From Gemmatimonadota bacterium (GTDB lineage: Bacteria > Gemmatimonadota > Gemmatimonadetes > Gemmatimonadales > Gemmatimonadaceae): a stretch of DNA of 64,000 nt. The position numbers and the translations under genes were made by a program. The first letter of the stretch is position 1. Each line of letters opens with the position of its first letter. The DNA is taken from NCBI GenBank assembly GCA_021299375.1, contig JAJTGR010000021.1, positions 1 through 64,000 of the forward strand. Reading direction: 5' to 3'. Positions 44,142 through 54,168 of the stretch are shown in pieces. Below the pieces are notes generated by a model, which was not told where the DNA came from, did no database searches, and saw only the letters and a list, made by a program, of their open reading frames with translations.

Positions 44142-44816
44142 ATGAAGCACCCGACTCCTCCACCGACCACTCCGACGGGGTGGTTCACCCCATCCGCCAT
44201 GCGCACCCCCTCCAAGATCGTCTGCGTCGGCCGCAACTACGTCGCCCACGCCCGCGAGATGGGCAACGACGTGCCCAAGGAACCGTTGCTCTTCCTCAAG
44301 CCATCCTCGGCGATCATTCGCGAGGGAGAGGCCATCGTGCTGCACCCGGTCTCCACCCACATCGAGTTCGAGGGGGAGATCGCGGTGGTCATCGGCACAC
44401 GGCTCAGCCGGGCGGCGTCGGAGGATGAGGCGCGGGCGGCCATCGGGGGCGTGGTGGCACTCAACGACGTCACGGCCCGCGACCTCCAGCGCAACGACGG
44501 GCAGTGGGCCCGTGCCAAGGGGATGGACACCTTCTGCCCTGTTGGCGTGCCGGCCCCGGCACCCATCGACTTCGATGCCATTGAACTGGTGACGCGCGTG
44601 AACGGTGAGGTGGTGCAGCACGCGATGGGCGCGGACATGGTCTTCAAGATCCCATTCCTGCTGCACTACATCTCGCAGTATCTCACACTGGAGCCGGGGG
44701 ACCTGGTGGCCACCGGCACCCCGGCCGGTACGCGCGCCATTCATCCCGGCGACGTGGTCGAGGTGGAACTGCGGGGGCTGAGTCGGGTGTCTAATCCGGT
44801 GGTCGCCGGCTCCTGA
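44142..44816 (+). CDS. Fumarylacetoacetate hydrolase (FAH) family protein
   Basis: The 224-residue protein has the FAH core: KIVCVGRNYVAHAREMG, EPLLFLKPSSAII, the metal-binding Glu pair in HIEFEGEIAVVIG, NDVTARDLQ, KGMDTFCPVG, and TGTPAGTRAIHPGD. Members hydrolyse or decarboxylate diketo acids such as acylpyruvates; the substrate here cannot be fixed. The first ATG is used; a second at 44199 would remove 19 Pro-rich residues. It follows the helicase gene by 76 nt. Confidence 0.92.
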   Translation: MKHPTPPPTTPTGWFTPSAMRTPSKIVCVGRNYVAHAREMGNDVPKEPLLFLKPSSAIIREGEAIVLHPVSTHIEFEGEIAVVIGTRLSRAASEDEARAAIGGVVALNDVTARDLQRNDGQWARAKGMDTFCPVGVPAPAPIDFDAIELVTRVNGEVVQHAMGADMVFKIPFLLHYISQYLTLEPGDLVATGTPAGTRAIHPGDVVEVELRGLSRVSNPVVAGS

Positions 44817-44852
44817 GGGCGAATCCCGCGCTCGCCTGAGTATCTTTCGCCC

Positions 44853-45896
44853 ATGCCCCGCCCCCTTCCTCCCACGCCGCCCGCGGGCCGCGACAACGAT
44901 GCCCGCTCGGGCAGCGGCGGGAATGCGCGTCGCCGACCGGAGCGCGGGGCGCTCGGGAAGAAGCTCGTCGGGCTGCCCAAGGCGGAACAGCGCTCGCCCC
45001 GGGCGCTTGCGGTTGCGGTGGGGTTGCACCTCGCGGTGGGGGCCGTGCTTGTGCAGGTGTTGACGTTCGGGCACGGCATGCCCGCCTGGTTCGATTTCGG
45101 CGGCCCCGAGCGAGCGGTCGAGGAGCGGCTGACGTACGTGTCGCCAACCCCGGCGCCACCGGAGCCCCCGCGGACTACCGCCACCGAGGCGCCAAGGCGT
45201 TCGCGGCCATCCGCGGTGCCGGCGACGCCCCCCGCGCCACCGGAGGCCCTGCCGTCCGGTGTCCCGGCCGGAGCGCCGCCGGCGGCGGTGCCGCGCGACA
45301 CCGGCAGCGGTGGGGCGCGGGCCAATGGCGTGGGGGCGCTCGATCCCAACGTGCGCGGCGTACGGCCGGGCTACACCGACGAACGCGTCTGGCGGGGGCC
45401 GGTCGGTGCTTCCGGCGGGGCCGGTGGCACGGGCACGGGTGACCGCGCCGACAACATCGGCGAGATCATGCGCGGAGCGCTCATGGCGGCGCAGGATTCG
45501 GTCGACTCGCTGGCGCGGGTGCGGGGAGACTACGGCCGCCAGCCCGGCGACTGGACCAAGACCGACAAGAACGGCGGCAAGTGGGGGTGGGACCAGCAGG
45601 GTATCCGCCTCGGCAAGGTCATGATTCCCAATGCGCTGCTGGGGCTCCTGCCGCTCAATGCCGGCACGGCCGCTTCGATGTCGGCCAATCCGACCGCCAT
45701 GAGCCGCGAGGCGCGGCTCTCGCAGTCTCGAGCCGACATCATGCGCATGTCCGAACGCGGCATGGGTGAAGCCGAGTTCAAGCGCGTCGTGAAGGAGATG
45801 GACGCCCGGCGCGACACCGAGCGCCGCGAACGGCTGCGGGCGCCCAGCGCCAGCGTCGCCGCCCCCGTCAAGTCGAGCGACAAGGGCGGCAACTAG
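44853..45896 (+). CDS. TonB-like single-pass membrane protein without TonB C-terminal domain
   Basis: The 347-residue protein has a basic cytoplasmic N-terminus, one membrane segment (about 51-71, ALAVAVGLHLAVGAVLVQVL), a Pro/Ala-rich region (about 90-150), a Gly-rich part, and a charged helical C-terminus. The topology is that of TonB or TolA, but I find no TonB domain. GDWTKTDKNGGKWGWDQQGIRLGKVMIPNALLGLLPLN in parts is the most distinctive conserved-looking stretch. Function is unknown; an envelope-spanning role is a guess. It is convergent with gltX, 14 nt between stops. Confidence 0.65.
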   Translation: MPRPLPPTPPAGRDNDARSGSGGNARRRPERGALGKKLVGLPKAEQRSPRALAVAVGLHLAVGAVLVQVLTFGHGMPAWFDFGGPERAVEERLTYVSPTPAPPEPPRTTATEAPRRSRPSAVPATPPAPPEALPSGVPAGAPPAAVPRDTGSGGARANGVGALDPNVRGVRPGYTDERVWRGPVGASGGAGGTGTGDRADNIGEIMRGALMAAQDSVDSLARVRGDYGRQPGDWTKTDKNGGKWGWDQQGIRLGKVMIPNALLGLLPLNAGTAASMSANPTAMSREARLSQSRADIMRMSERGMGEAEFKRVVKEMDARRDTERRERLRAPSASVAAPVKSSDKGGN

Positions 45897-45910
45897 CGAG
45901 ACCGGGTGGG

Positions 45911-47374
45911 CTACACCGCCTGTCGCAGATACGACACCGCGGCGCCGATGCGCGCCAGCGAGCGCTCGCGCCCCACGTAGAGCAGCACATCAAAGATCCC
46001 GGGGCTCACGGTGAGCCCCGTGAGCGCCACGCGCAGCGGCTGAAAGATCTTGCCGCCCGAAATGCCGCGCTCCTCCGCCAGCTTGCGCAGCCCTTCCTCC
46101 ATGGCCGCCGGTTCCCACACGTCGAGGCTGGCCAGCCGGTCGTGCGTGGCCGCGAGAATGTCGGAGGTCGTCCCGGCATCACGCCACTGCTTGGTGACCG
46201 CGTCCGGGTCGTACTCCACCGCATCCACGAAGAACGGGCGCGCCTGGGCCACGATCTCATCGGTGAGCCGGGCGCGAATGCGCAGCAGCTCCAGCACGCC
46301 GCAGAACCAGGTGTGACGCGCCTCGAGATCAGCCACGGTGGCCAACCCCGCGCGCTCGATCAGCGGCGCGACGACGGTCGCCAACTCGTCAATGGGGATG
46401 AGCGCCAGATGCTGCCCGTTCATCCACTCGAGCTTCTTCGGATCGAACACGGCGGCCTTCTTGTGCAGGCCGTCCACGCTGAACCGGGCGATGAGCTCGG
46501 GCATCGTCATGACTTCCGTGTCGTCGCCCGGTGACCAGCCAAGCAGCGCCAGAAAGTTGAGCATCGCCTGCGGAAGCAGGCCCTGATGCTGGTAGTCACC
46601 GACGGCTGTCGCTCCGTGGCGCTTCGACAGCTTCTTGCCGTCGGTGCCGTGGATCATGGGGACGTGCGCGAACTCCGGCACCTCGGCCCCGAGCGCCCGA
46701 TAGAGCAGGATCTGCTTGGGCGTATTGGAGATGTGGTCATCGCCGCGCATGACAAGCGTGATGCCCATGGCGATGTCGTCGGACACAACGGCCATGTTGT
46801 ACACGGGAGTCCCGTCGGAGCGGAGGATGACGAAGTCCTCGATGTCCTTGTTGGGGAACGCGATGCGCTCGTGGACGAGGTCGTACCACTCGGTGTGCCC
46901 CTCGGGCACCTTGAAGCGGATGGCATAGGGTTCACCGCGCGCCAGTTTCTCGGCGGTCTCCTCAGGGCTCAGCTCGGCGAGTCCCCGGTCGAATCGGAAG
47001 GTCTCTCCGCGCGCCTCGGCCTCCGCTCGCCGTTGCTCCATCTCGGCGGGCGGCGTGAAGTCCCGATAGGCCGCGCCCGAGCCCAGGAGCCGGTGCGCGT
47101 CGGCGTAATGCCGGGCCACATTGGCTCCCTGGTAGACGACGTCCTCGTCCCACGATAGTCCCAGCCACTCGAGCCCGTCGAAGATGGCACGGGTGCTTTC
47201 GTCCGTGCTTCGCTGACGGTCGGTGTCTTCGACGCGCAGCAGGAAGTCGCCGTCGTACTTCTTCGCGTACAGCCAGTTGTACAGGGCCGTACGGGCACCG
47301 CCTACGTGGAGGAATCCCGTGGGGGAGGGGGCGAAGCGCACGCGGGGGCGCGTCGCGGGAGACGCAGACGACAT
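45911..47374 (-). CDS. gltX: Glutamyl-tRNA synthetase
   Basis: The 487-residue class I synthetase charges tRNA-Glu. The HIGH-type motif is in RFAPSPTGFLHVGGARTAL, GDDHISNTPKQILLYRALG is the typical following segment, and KMSKS appears as GKKLSKRHGA. The C-terminal anticodon-binding part is all-helical. Start ATG at 47374 precedes RPRVRFAPSPTG as expected; the longer open frame upstream covers the tRNA gene and is not coding. It lies downstream of tRNA-Ser(GCU), separated by that gene's terminator. Confidence 0.96.
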   Translation of the reverse strand: MSSASPATRPRVRFAPSPTGFLHVGGARTALYNWLYAKKYDGDFLLRVEDTDRQRSTDESTRAIFDGLEWLGLSWDEDVVYQGANVARHYADAHRLLGSGAAYRDFTPPAEMEQRRAEAEARGETFRFDRGLAELSPEETAEKLARGEPYAIRFKVPEGHTEWYDLVHERIAFPNKDIEDFVILRSDGTPVYNMAVVSDDIAMGITLVMRGDDHISNTPKQILLYRALGAEVPEFAHVPMIHGTDGKKLSKRHGATAVGDYQHQGLLPQAMLNFLALLGWSPGDDTEVMTMPELIARFSVDGLHKKAAVFDPKKLEWMNGQHLALIPIDELATVVAPLIERAGLATVADLEARHTWFCGVLELLRIRARLTDEIVAQARPFFVDAVEYDPDAVTKQWRDAGTTSDILAATHDRLASLDVWEPAAMEEGLRKLAEERGISGGKIFQPLRVALTGLTVSPGIFDVLLYVGRERSLARIGAAVSYLRQAV

Positions 47375-47425
47375 ATGTGCCACAGTCCGGGTACCGGAGA
47401 TAGCCGAAACAACTGGACAAACAAA

Positions 47426-47457
47426 CGCGGGCCCGCCGAGGAACCGGCGGACCCGCG
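47426..47457 (-). terminator. Rho-independent terminator of tRNA-Ser(GCU)
   Basis: On the minus strand a 13-position stem with one C/A mismatch and an AGGAAC-type 6-nt loop is followed by TTTGTTTGT (47417-47425). It starts 4 nt past the tRNA 3' end. This is the clearest intrinsic terminator in the window. Confidence 0.85.
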
Positions 47458-47460
47458 GCA

Positions 47461-47550
47461 CGGAGAGAGCGGGATTCGAACCCGCGATAGGGGTTGACCC
47501 CCTATGCCGGTTTAGCAAACCGGTGCCTTCAGCCTCTCGGCCATCTCTCC
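47461..47550 (-). tRNA. tRNA-Ser (anticodon GCU)
   Basis: The 90-nt gene has a 7-bp acceptor stem (GGAGAGA/TCTCTCC) with discriminator G, an anticodon stem CCGGT/ACCGG closing loop TTGCTAA, a long variable arm (type II, as in Ser) and the T-loop GGTTCGAATCC. CCA is not encoded. It reads AGC/AGU codons. Confidence 0.96.
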
Positions 47551-47810
47551 TCGACTTCACGACACCGGAACTTGCTGCCACACCGCTATGTGCCCGGATC
47601 GCGCCGCCTTGGTCCGCACCAGCTCGGCGGAAGCCACGACAGGCTGAGAATGTAGTGTGGGGCGCCGCGCTGTCGCAATGGCGGCCTCGCCTGTCAGGCA
47701 TTCCCGCTCGCGCCGGTGCCGCCCTGACCGGAGATTGACGCGGAGCGCGACGCGTCCGAGCGGGTAACACGACCGGACGCCTGCCTCTTGACCTCCTGGA
47801 GACGAACGCC

Positions 47811-48314
47811 ATGACCAGCAACGAACTGCACACCCGTCATCGTACCCGTGTCGACCTGCCCGAAAACACGCGCGCGGCGATGGGCTTGATCCTCAACGAA
47901 CGGTTGGCCGACTTCCTCGACCTCGAGCGGCAGGCGAAGCAGGCCCATTGGAACGTGCGGGGGCCACACTTCCAACCGCTGCACGAGCTGTTCGACGCCG
48001 TGGCCACGCTCGCCGTCGGCTGGGCGGACGACCTTGCCGAGCGCGCCGTGCAGCTGGGTGTGGTCGCTGAGGGCACCGTGCAGGCCGTGGCCGAGCGGAG
48101 CGAACTGCCTCGTTGCCCCACCAACGTGGAGCACTCCCACGAGTGGGTGCACATCATCGCCGAAGCGCTCGCCTTCTGCGCCAATGCCGCCCGGGCCGAC
48201 ATCAAGGAGGCGGTCGCGGCCGAGGACGACATCACGGCTGATCTGCTCACGCGCATCACCGGGGAGGCGGACAAGCAGCTCTGGTTCGTCGAGGCGCACC
48301 TCGACGAGCGCTAG
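47811..48314 (+). CDS. dps: Dps family DNA-protection / ferritin-like protein
   Basis: The 167-residue protein has the Dps four-helix bundle. The intersubunit ferroxidase residues are all present with exact family spacing: His46 (QAHWNVRG), His58 (HELFD), Asp73 and Glu77 (WADDLAER). Dps oxidises and stores iron with hydrogen peroxide and shields DNA under stress. TGGAG lies about 12 nt before the ATG. It is divergent from tRNA-Ser(GCU), with 260 nt between that hold its promoter. The stop codon lies inside a palindrome. Confidence 0.93.
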   Translation: MTSNELHTRHRTRVDLPENTRAAMGLILNERLADFLDLERQAKQAHWNVRGPHFQPLHELFDAVATLAVGWADDLAERAVQLGVVAEGTVQAVAERSELPRCPTNVEHSHEWVHIIAEALAFCANAARADIKEAVAAEDDITADLLTRITGEADKQLWFVEAHLDER

Positions 48315-48335
48315 CGCTCGGGACGCTGGCGCGCC

Positions 48336-48348
<13 letters not shown>
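48305..48348. terminator. Two palindromes at convergent gene ends
   Basis: A perfect 16-nt palindrome CGAGCGCTAGCGCTCG (48305-48320) contains the dps stop codon. It is followed by GCTGGCGCGC/GCGCGCCAGC (48325-48348, 10 bp stem, CTCA loop) whose loop holds the M28 peptidase stop. A bidirectional terminator is likely, without a T-tract. Confidence 0.6.
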
Positions 48349-50060
<1,712 letters not shown>

Positions 50061-50125
50061 TCCCCTATGCTGGACGTCGTGCAGCACACTGTCCAGCCGG
50101 TGGGCCTCGCTGGTCGGACTGTGCC

Positions 50126-51187
50126 CTACCAGTCGAGGCGCCAGATCCGGCCGTTGGCCCCCACCACCCACGCGGTGCGGCCGCTGGCCGAGACGCCCGT
50201 GGTGACGCGGTCGGTGATGGTCGTCCAACTGCGGGCCTCGTCGAGCGTGAAGAAGGCACCGCCATAGCCGGCGGCCACGGCGACCTCGCGCCCCGCCGCC
50301 GGCACCCAGGCGACGCCCGCCAGTGCCCCGGGCAGCGGCGGACGCGCTCGCACGTCCCAGGTGCGACCACCGTCGGTGGTGAGCCCCACCACGGCCCGCG
50401 ACGTGTCGGTGCGCAGCCGGTTGATGTCGGCGGCGACCACGAGGCCGCGGGTGCCGTCCACGAACGACAGGCCGGTGAGCCCGGCGGCGATGCCACGGGT
50501 GAGCGGCGTGTTCTCCACGCTCCACGTGCGGCCGGCGTCGCGGCTGCGAAAGAGTCGGGCGCCGGGGGCGCCGGTGGCCACGTACACCGTCTTGGCGTCA
50601 CCATGGCCGACACAGAGGCCACTGGCGGCGAAGGCGCCTTCCTTGGCGAGTGGTGCTGGCACGGTCGACGGGGCGAGCAGCCGCCAGCGGCGGCCACCGT
50701 CGTCGGTGCGGAGCAGGTTGGTTCGCCCGTGCGAGGCATCCCCGAAGGCCACGCCCTCGGCGCGCGAGCCGAACGAGAGGCAATCGTAGAACGCGGCCGT
50801 GTCCGGGTTGAGGAACTGCAACGCCCACGTGGTACCGCCGTCGGTGGTGCGGTAGATGCGCGACTTGGCGCCGTTGCCAGCCGACAGAATCCACGCCGTG
50901 TCGGCGCCCAGCGCGTGCACGTCTCGGAACTCGAGCGAGTCGCCGGCGGGGGTGACGCGGCGCTCCCACGTGGTGCCGCCGTCCACCGTGCGCAGCACGA
51001 TGCCGCCGTGTCCGGATGCCCAGACGACTGTACTGCTCGCGGCATGTACCGCCTGCAGCAGTGGCGTCACACCACTGGTCAGTTCGGTGATCCGCGGGGC
51101 ACCCTGCGCGGTGCCGGACACGGCAATCGCCACCGTGCAGACGGCGGCGATCACGATCGCCTGACGGGCACAGAGACAAATGGACAT
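50126..51187 (-). CDS. Exported YCF48/BNR-repeat beta-propeller protein
   Basis: The 353-residue protein has a signal peptide (cleavage near TAQG, about 25) and repeated Asp-box-like units: RTVDGGTTWERR, RTTDGGTTWALQ, RTDDGGRRWRLL, RSRDAGRTWSVE and TTDGGRTWDVR, typical of a YCF48-like propeller. No catalytic residue can be assigned. The ATG lies only 2 nt after the 3' end of tRNA-Ser(UGA) on the same strand, leaving no space for a separate ribosome binding site. It is probably cotranscribed with the tRNA. Confidence 0.85.
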   Translation of the reverse strand: MSICLCARQAIVIAAVCTVAIAVSGTAQGAPRITELTSGVTPLLQAVHAASSTVVWASGHGGIVLRTVDGGTTWERRVTPAGDSLEFRDVHALGADTAWILSAGNGAKSRIYRTTDGGTTWALQFLNPDTAAFYDCLSFGSRAEGVAFGDASHGRTNLLRTDDGGRRWRLLAPSTVPAPLAKEGAFAASGLCVGHGDAKTVYVATGAPGARLFRSRDAGRTWSVENTPLTRGIAAGLTGLSFVDGTRGLVVAADINRLRTDTSRAVVGLTTDGGRTWDVRARPPLPGALAGVAWVPAAGREVAVAAGYGGAFFTLDEARSWTTITDRVTTGVSASGRTAWVVGANGRIWRLDW

Positions 51188-51189
51188 AG

Positions 51190-51276
51190 CGGGGGGAGTG
51201 GGATTCGAACCCACGGTACCGTTACCGGTACGCCGGTTTTCAAGACCGGAGCCATAAACCACTCGACCATCCCCCC
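51190..51276 (-). tRNA. tRNA-Ser (anticodon UGA)
   Basis: The 87-nt gene has a 7-bp acceptor stem (GGGGGGA/TCCCCCC), discriminator G, anticodon stem CCGGT/ACCGG with loop CTTGAAA, a long type II variable arm and T-loop GGTTCGAATCC. CCA is not encoded. It reads UCA and related codons. The next start codon on this strand begins 2 nt downstream. Confidence 0.96.
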
Positions 51277-51666
51277 AGGCGACAGCCGCCGGGGCCAGCG
51301 GCCCTTCGCGACGACGATCGTCGGTCGGAAATGTAGTCCGCCGCCCGCATCGATTGAAGCGGCGCCGATGGCGCGCGCGGCACAGGACAATCGACGGCCG
51401 CTCGTGAACGCCGTCGTCGGCACGCCATCTCGCCGTGCACCTGTTCGCCGGTCACGCGATCGGTGGTGGAGAGGCTCGGCGACCGCTGCGCACCAGCGTC
51501 GAGGTGAACGTCAAGACACCGCTCGAGCGGAACGGCCACCACGAAACGGCGGGCACCTGCTTCCCCATTGGCAGCGGCCTGGCCTGCGGGATTCTCCCTC
51601 AGGGAACGCCGGCACGGGCCCCGCCGTCGGATTGGCGGGCTGGGCCACGAGCCTGTACGATTGGGT
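51277..51666. other. Divergent intergenic region without recognised gene
   Basis: About 390 nt between tRNA-Ser(UGA), read leftward, and the DgcN-like gene, read rightward. It should hold both promoters. No ORF here looks like a protein, and I see no strong hairpin or RNA family signature. Confidence 0.4.
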
Positions 51667-52677
51667 ATGCCCGAACTCAGAAAGCCCTACCTGCTGTATC
51701 TCGGCGACTGCCAGCAGCCAACCGACGCCAAGACCGCGTATGGGCTGCGCGACTGGTGCCCGGACAACGTACTCGGCGAATGGAGTCTGCCCTCGGCGAC
51801 GGTCCGTATCGGCTTGCCGCGCTTGTCGCCCGCCGACGCGGCCGCCCGGGGGGCCGGCAGTCTGGTGATCGGCATTGCCTCGGTGGGCGGCCAGGTCCCC
51901 GACCGCTGGATCCCCGATCTCGAGGCGGCAATCGCTGCCGGCCTCGACGTGGTGAGCGGGATGCACACCCGGCTCACGTCATTCCCGACGCTGGTGGCGG
52001 CCGCGAAGCGCCACGGGGTGCGATTGGTGGATGTGCGCCACAGCGACCAGGTTTTTCCGGCGGGGACCGGCCGGAAGCGTTCCGGCCTTCGCATTGCCAC
52101 CGTCGGCACCGACTGTGCCTTGGGCAAGAAGTACACGGCGCTGGCGCTGACGAATGCGCTGCATGCACGCGGCGCGAAGGCGACCTTCCGAGCGACGGGG
52201 CAGACCGGCATCATGATCGCCGGCAGCGGCATCGCGATTGATGCGGTCATCGCCGACTTCATTGCGGGGGCCGCGGAGGTGCTGTCGCCGGACAACGACC
52301 CGGATCACTTCGATGTGATCGAAGGGCAGGGTTCGCTCTTTCACCCGGCCTATGCGGGGGTCACGCTGGGGCTGCTCCACGGTTCGCAGCCCGACTGGAT
52401 CGTGCTGTGCCACGACCCGACGCGCACAACCATCGAGTACCGGCCGGACTTCCCCATCCCGCCACTGTCCGAAGCGGTCGCCCAATACCTGCAAGCGGCC
52501 CGGATCACCAATCGAGCGGTACGGCTGGCCGGGGTGAGCATCAACTCCTCGTCGCTGTCGGACAACGAATGGGCCGCGTATCGCACCCGGGTGAGTGAGG
52601 AGCTGGGGGTTCCCGTCTGCGACCCGCTGCGTGGCGGGCTCGATCCGATCGTTTCCGTGGTGCTCGGTGTATCATGA
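51667..52677 (+). CDS. DUF1611 family protein (DgcN-like N-acetyltransferase)
   Basis: The 336-residue protein has a Rossmann-like N-terminal domain (PYLLYLGDCQQPTDAKTAYGL, GIASVGGQVPDRWIPDLEAA) and a C-terminal P-loop-like domain (ATVGTDCALGKKYTALAL, FDVIEGQGSLFHPAY). This is DUF1611. Characterised relatives (DgcN) acetylate D-glutamate or D-glutamine as the first step of D-amino acid use. The usual partner, an enolase-family dehydrogenase/racemase DgcA, is not in the window, so the substrate is uncertain. BI-1 follows after 28 nt. Confidence 0.82.
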   Translation: MPELRKPYLLYLGDCQQPTDAKTAYGLRDWCPDNVLGEWSLPSATVRIGLPRLSPADAAARGAGSLVIGIASVGGQVPDRWIPDLEAAIAAGLDVVSGMHTRLTSFPTLVAAAKRHGVRLVDVRHSDQVFPAGTGRKRSGLRIATVGTDCALGKKYTALALTNALHARGAKATFRATGQTGIMIAGSGIAIDAVIADFIAGAAEVLSPDNDPDHFDVIEGQGSLFHPAYAGVTLGLLHGSQPDWIVLCHDPTRTTIEYRPDFPIPPLSEAVAQYLQAARITNRAVRLAGVSINSSSLSDNEWAAYRTRVSEELGVPVCDPLRGGLDPIVSVVLGVS

Positions 52678-52705
52678 AGGGTCGACTCCAACCCCTTTGA
52701 CAGCC

Positions 52706-53455
52706 ATGCGCAGCAACAATCCCGTTCTTTCGCGTTTCGCCGAGACGGCCCGTGGTACGTTTGGCATGACGGGCACCGCGTCCATGACCGTGGCGGGTAC
52801 CGCCGGCAAGGCGGCCGTCCTGCTGGCCGTGCTGGCGTTCTCGGCCGCCCTGACCTGGTCGCAGGTGGCCGCGGGCCGCACCGACCTGGTGTTTCCGGCG
52901 ATGCTGGTGGGTGGCATCGGCGGGTTCATCCTCGCGCTCATCACCGCATTCCGCCCGCAGAGTGCGCGCTGGACCGCGCCCATCTATGCGTCGCTCGAGG
53001 GGATCTTCCTTGGGGCCATCTCCGCGCTCTACAACCTGCGGTTCGCCGGGTTGCCGCAGCAGGCGGTCCTGCTCACGATCGGCGTGGCGGCGGGCGTGTT
53101 TCTGCTCTATCGCTTCCGGGTGCTCCGCGCCACGGAAGGGTTCAAGCGCATGATGGTGGCGTCGATGATGGGTATCGGCCTGTTCTACCTCGGGTCGCTG
53201 GTCCTGTCGCTGTTCGGCGTGAACATCGGCTACTTCACCTCGTCCGGGCCGCTCGCGATCGGCGTGAACCTGGCGATTGCCGGGGTGGCGGCGCTCAACC
53301 TGGTGCTGGACTTCGATCGCATCGAGGAGGGCGTTCGCCTGGGCGCGCCCAAGGCCATGGAGTGGTTTGCGGCCTTCGGGCTCATGGTCACGCTGATCTG
53401 GCTGTATCTGGAGCTGTTGCGGCTGCTGTCACGGTTGCAGGGGCGACGGGACTGA
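52706..53455 (+). CDS. Bax inhibitor-1/YccA family integral membrane protein
   Basis: The 249-residue protein has about seven transmembrane segments, including SLEGIFLGAISALYNL, which carries the BI-1 family signature, and a C-terminal segment with LNLVLDFDRIEEGV (conserved Asp pair of the calcium-leak pore). Bacterial members are thought to be pH-sensitive ion leaks or to act with membrane proteases. The start MRSNNPVLSRF precedes a short soluble N-terminus. It is convergent with the Skp-like gene, with a terminator between. Confidence 0.9.
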   Translation: MRSNNPVLSRFAETARGTFGMTGTASMTVAGTAGKAAVLLAVLAFSAALTWSQVAAGRTDLVFPAMLVGGIGGFILALITAFRPQSARWTAPIYASLEGIFLGAISALYNLRFAGLPQQAVLLTIGVAAGVFLLYRFRVLRATEGFKRMMVASMMGIGLFYLGSLVLSLFGVNIGYFTSSGPLAIGVNLAIAGVAALNLVLDFDRIEEGVRLGAPKAMEWFAAFGLMVTLIWLYLELLRLLSRLQGRRD

Positions 53456-53492
53456 GGAGACGGCGCCGGACGTTCTGCACTCCCGAGCAAAA

Positions 53493-53534
53493 GGGGGAGG
53501 GGATCAGGGAAGACCTTCCTGAGACCCTCCCCCC
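53493..53534. terminator. Terminator between BI-1 and Skp-like genes
   Basis: A GGGGGAGGG...CCCTCCCCC stem (about 17 bp with one mismatch, about 8-nt loop) lies between convergent stops. On the minus strand it is followed by TTTT (complement of AAAA at 53489-53492), so it best terminates the Skp-like gene; it may act in both directions. Confidence 0.8.
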
Positions 53535-53541
53535 TGATGCC

Positions 53542-53592
53542 TCGGGGGGCTGCCGTGACCTACTTTGGCCACCCCGCCCGCGACACGGCCGG
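53542..53592 (-). repeat. Shared 3'-end segment, copy 1 (Skp-like gene)
   Basis: This 51-nt segment matches 54989-55039 at 47 of 51 positions. It contains the last 10 codons (PAVSRAGWPK), the TAG stop and 18 nt beyond. The two host genes are otherwise unrelated. Confidence 0.9.
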
Positions 53593-54168
53593 CCGTGACG
53601 CCCGCAACTGCCGCAGCACGGCGCTGGTGATGTCCACCCGCGCGTCGGCATCGACGACGGCGCCCTCGACCGCGAGATCGAGCACGAGGTCATAGCGCTG
53701 CTGCCGGCGCACCTCCCGCACGGCGTCTCGCACACGCTCGCGCATGGGGGCCTGGAGCTCACCGTGTCGGCGCAGGATGACCTGGTCGAGATTTGCCACC
53801 ATCTCCTCCACGAGCAGTTCCTTGGCCCGAAGGTGCAGCACCGTCGCCTCGCGCTGGCGCGGCGACAGCACCTGTTCGACGCGCGTGAATTCGTCGAGGG
53901 CCGCACGCAGGGAGTCTGTCGCGGCCGCCAGCATGGTACGGGCCTTGGTCTGTTCCAGCGCGAACTCCGACTCGGCGGCAGCACGTTCAGGCAAGGAGTC
54001 GAACACGACCCGTGAGTCGAAGACGGCGATGCGCATGGGCGGCGCCGACGGTGGCCGACGTTGTGCACTGGCCTCGGTTGCGACGAGGAAGGCCGCACAC
54101 GCCGCGAACGTCGTGTGACGGCGTGACCAGCCCGATGCGAGGCGCCGCCTCTCGGGTCGTGGCGTCAT
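53560..54168 (-). CDS. Skp/OmpH-like periplasmic chaperone family protein
   Basis: The 202-residue protein has a signal peptide ending ASAQ (about residue 36) and the OmpH pattern: MRIAVFDSRVVFDSLPERAAAE, then a long charged coiled-coil arm (about 65-150) and a C-terminal strand-helix part (YDLVLDLAVEGAVVDADARVDI). Skp holds unfolded outer-membrane proteins. The start overlaps the stop of the PH-like gene by 4 nt. The last ten residues PAVSRAGWPK are almost identical to the C-terminus of the hydrolase at 55007-56242. Confidence 0.8.
   Translation of the reverse strand: MTPRPERRRLASGWSRRHTTFAACAAFLVATEASAQRRPPSAPPMRIAVFDSRVVFDSLPERAAAESEFALEQTKARTMLAAATDSLRAALDEFTRVEQVLSPRQREATVLHLRAKELLVEEMVANLDQVILRRHGELQAPMRERVRDAVREVRRQQRYDLVLDLAVEGAVVDADARVDITSAVLRQLRASRPAVSRAGWPK

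Noticed and set aside
47375-47833. A longer gltX product including an N-terminal extension
   Set aside because: The extension would translate the tRNA-Ser gene and its terminator; family homology begins at the ATG at 47374.
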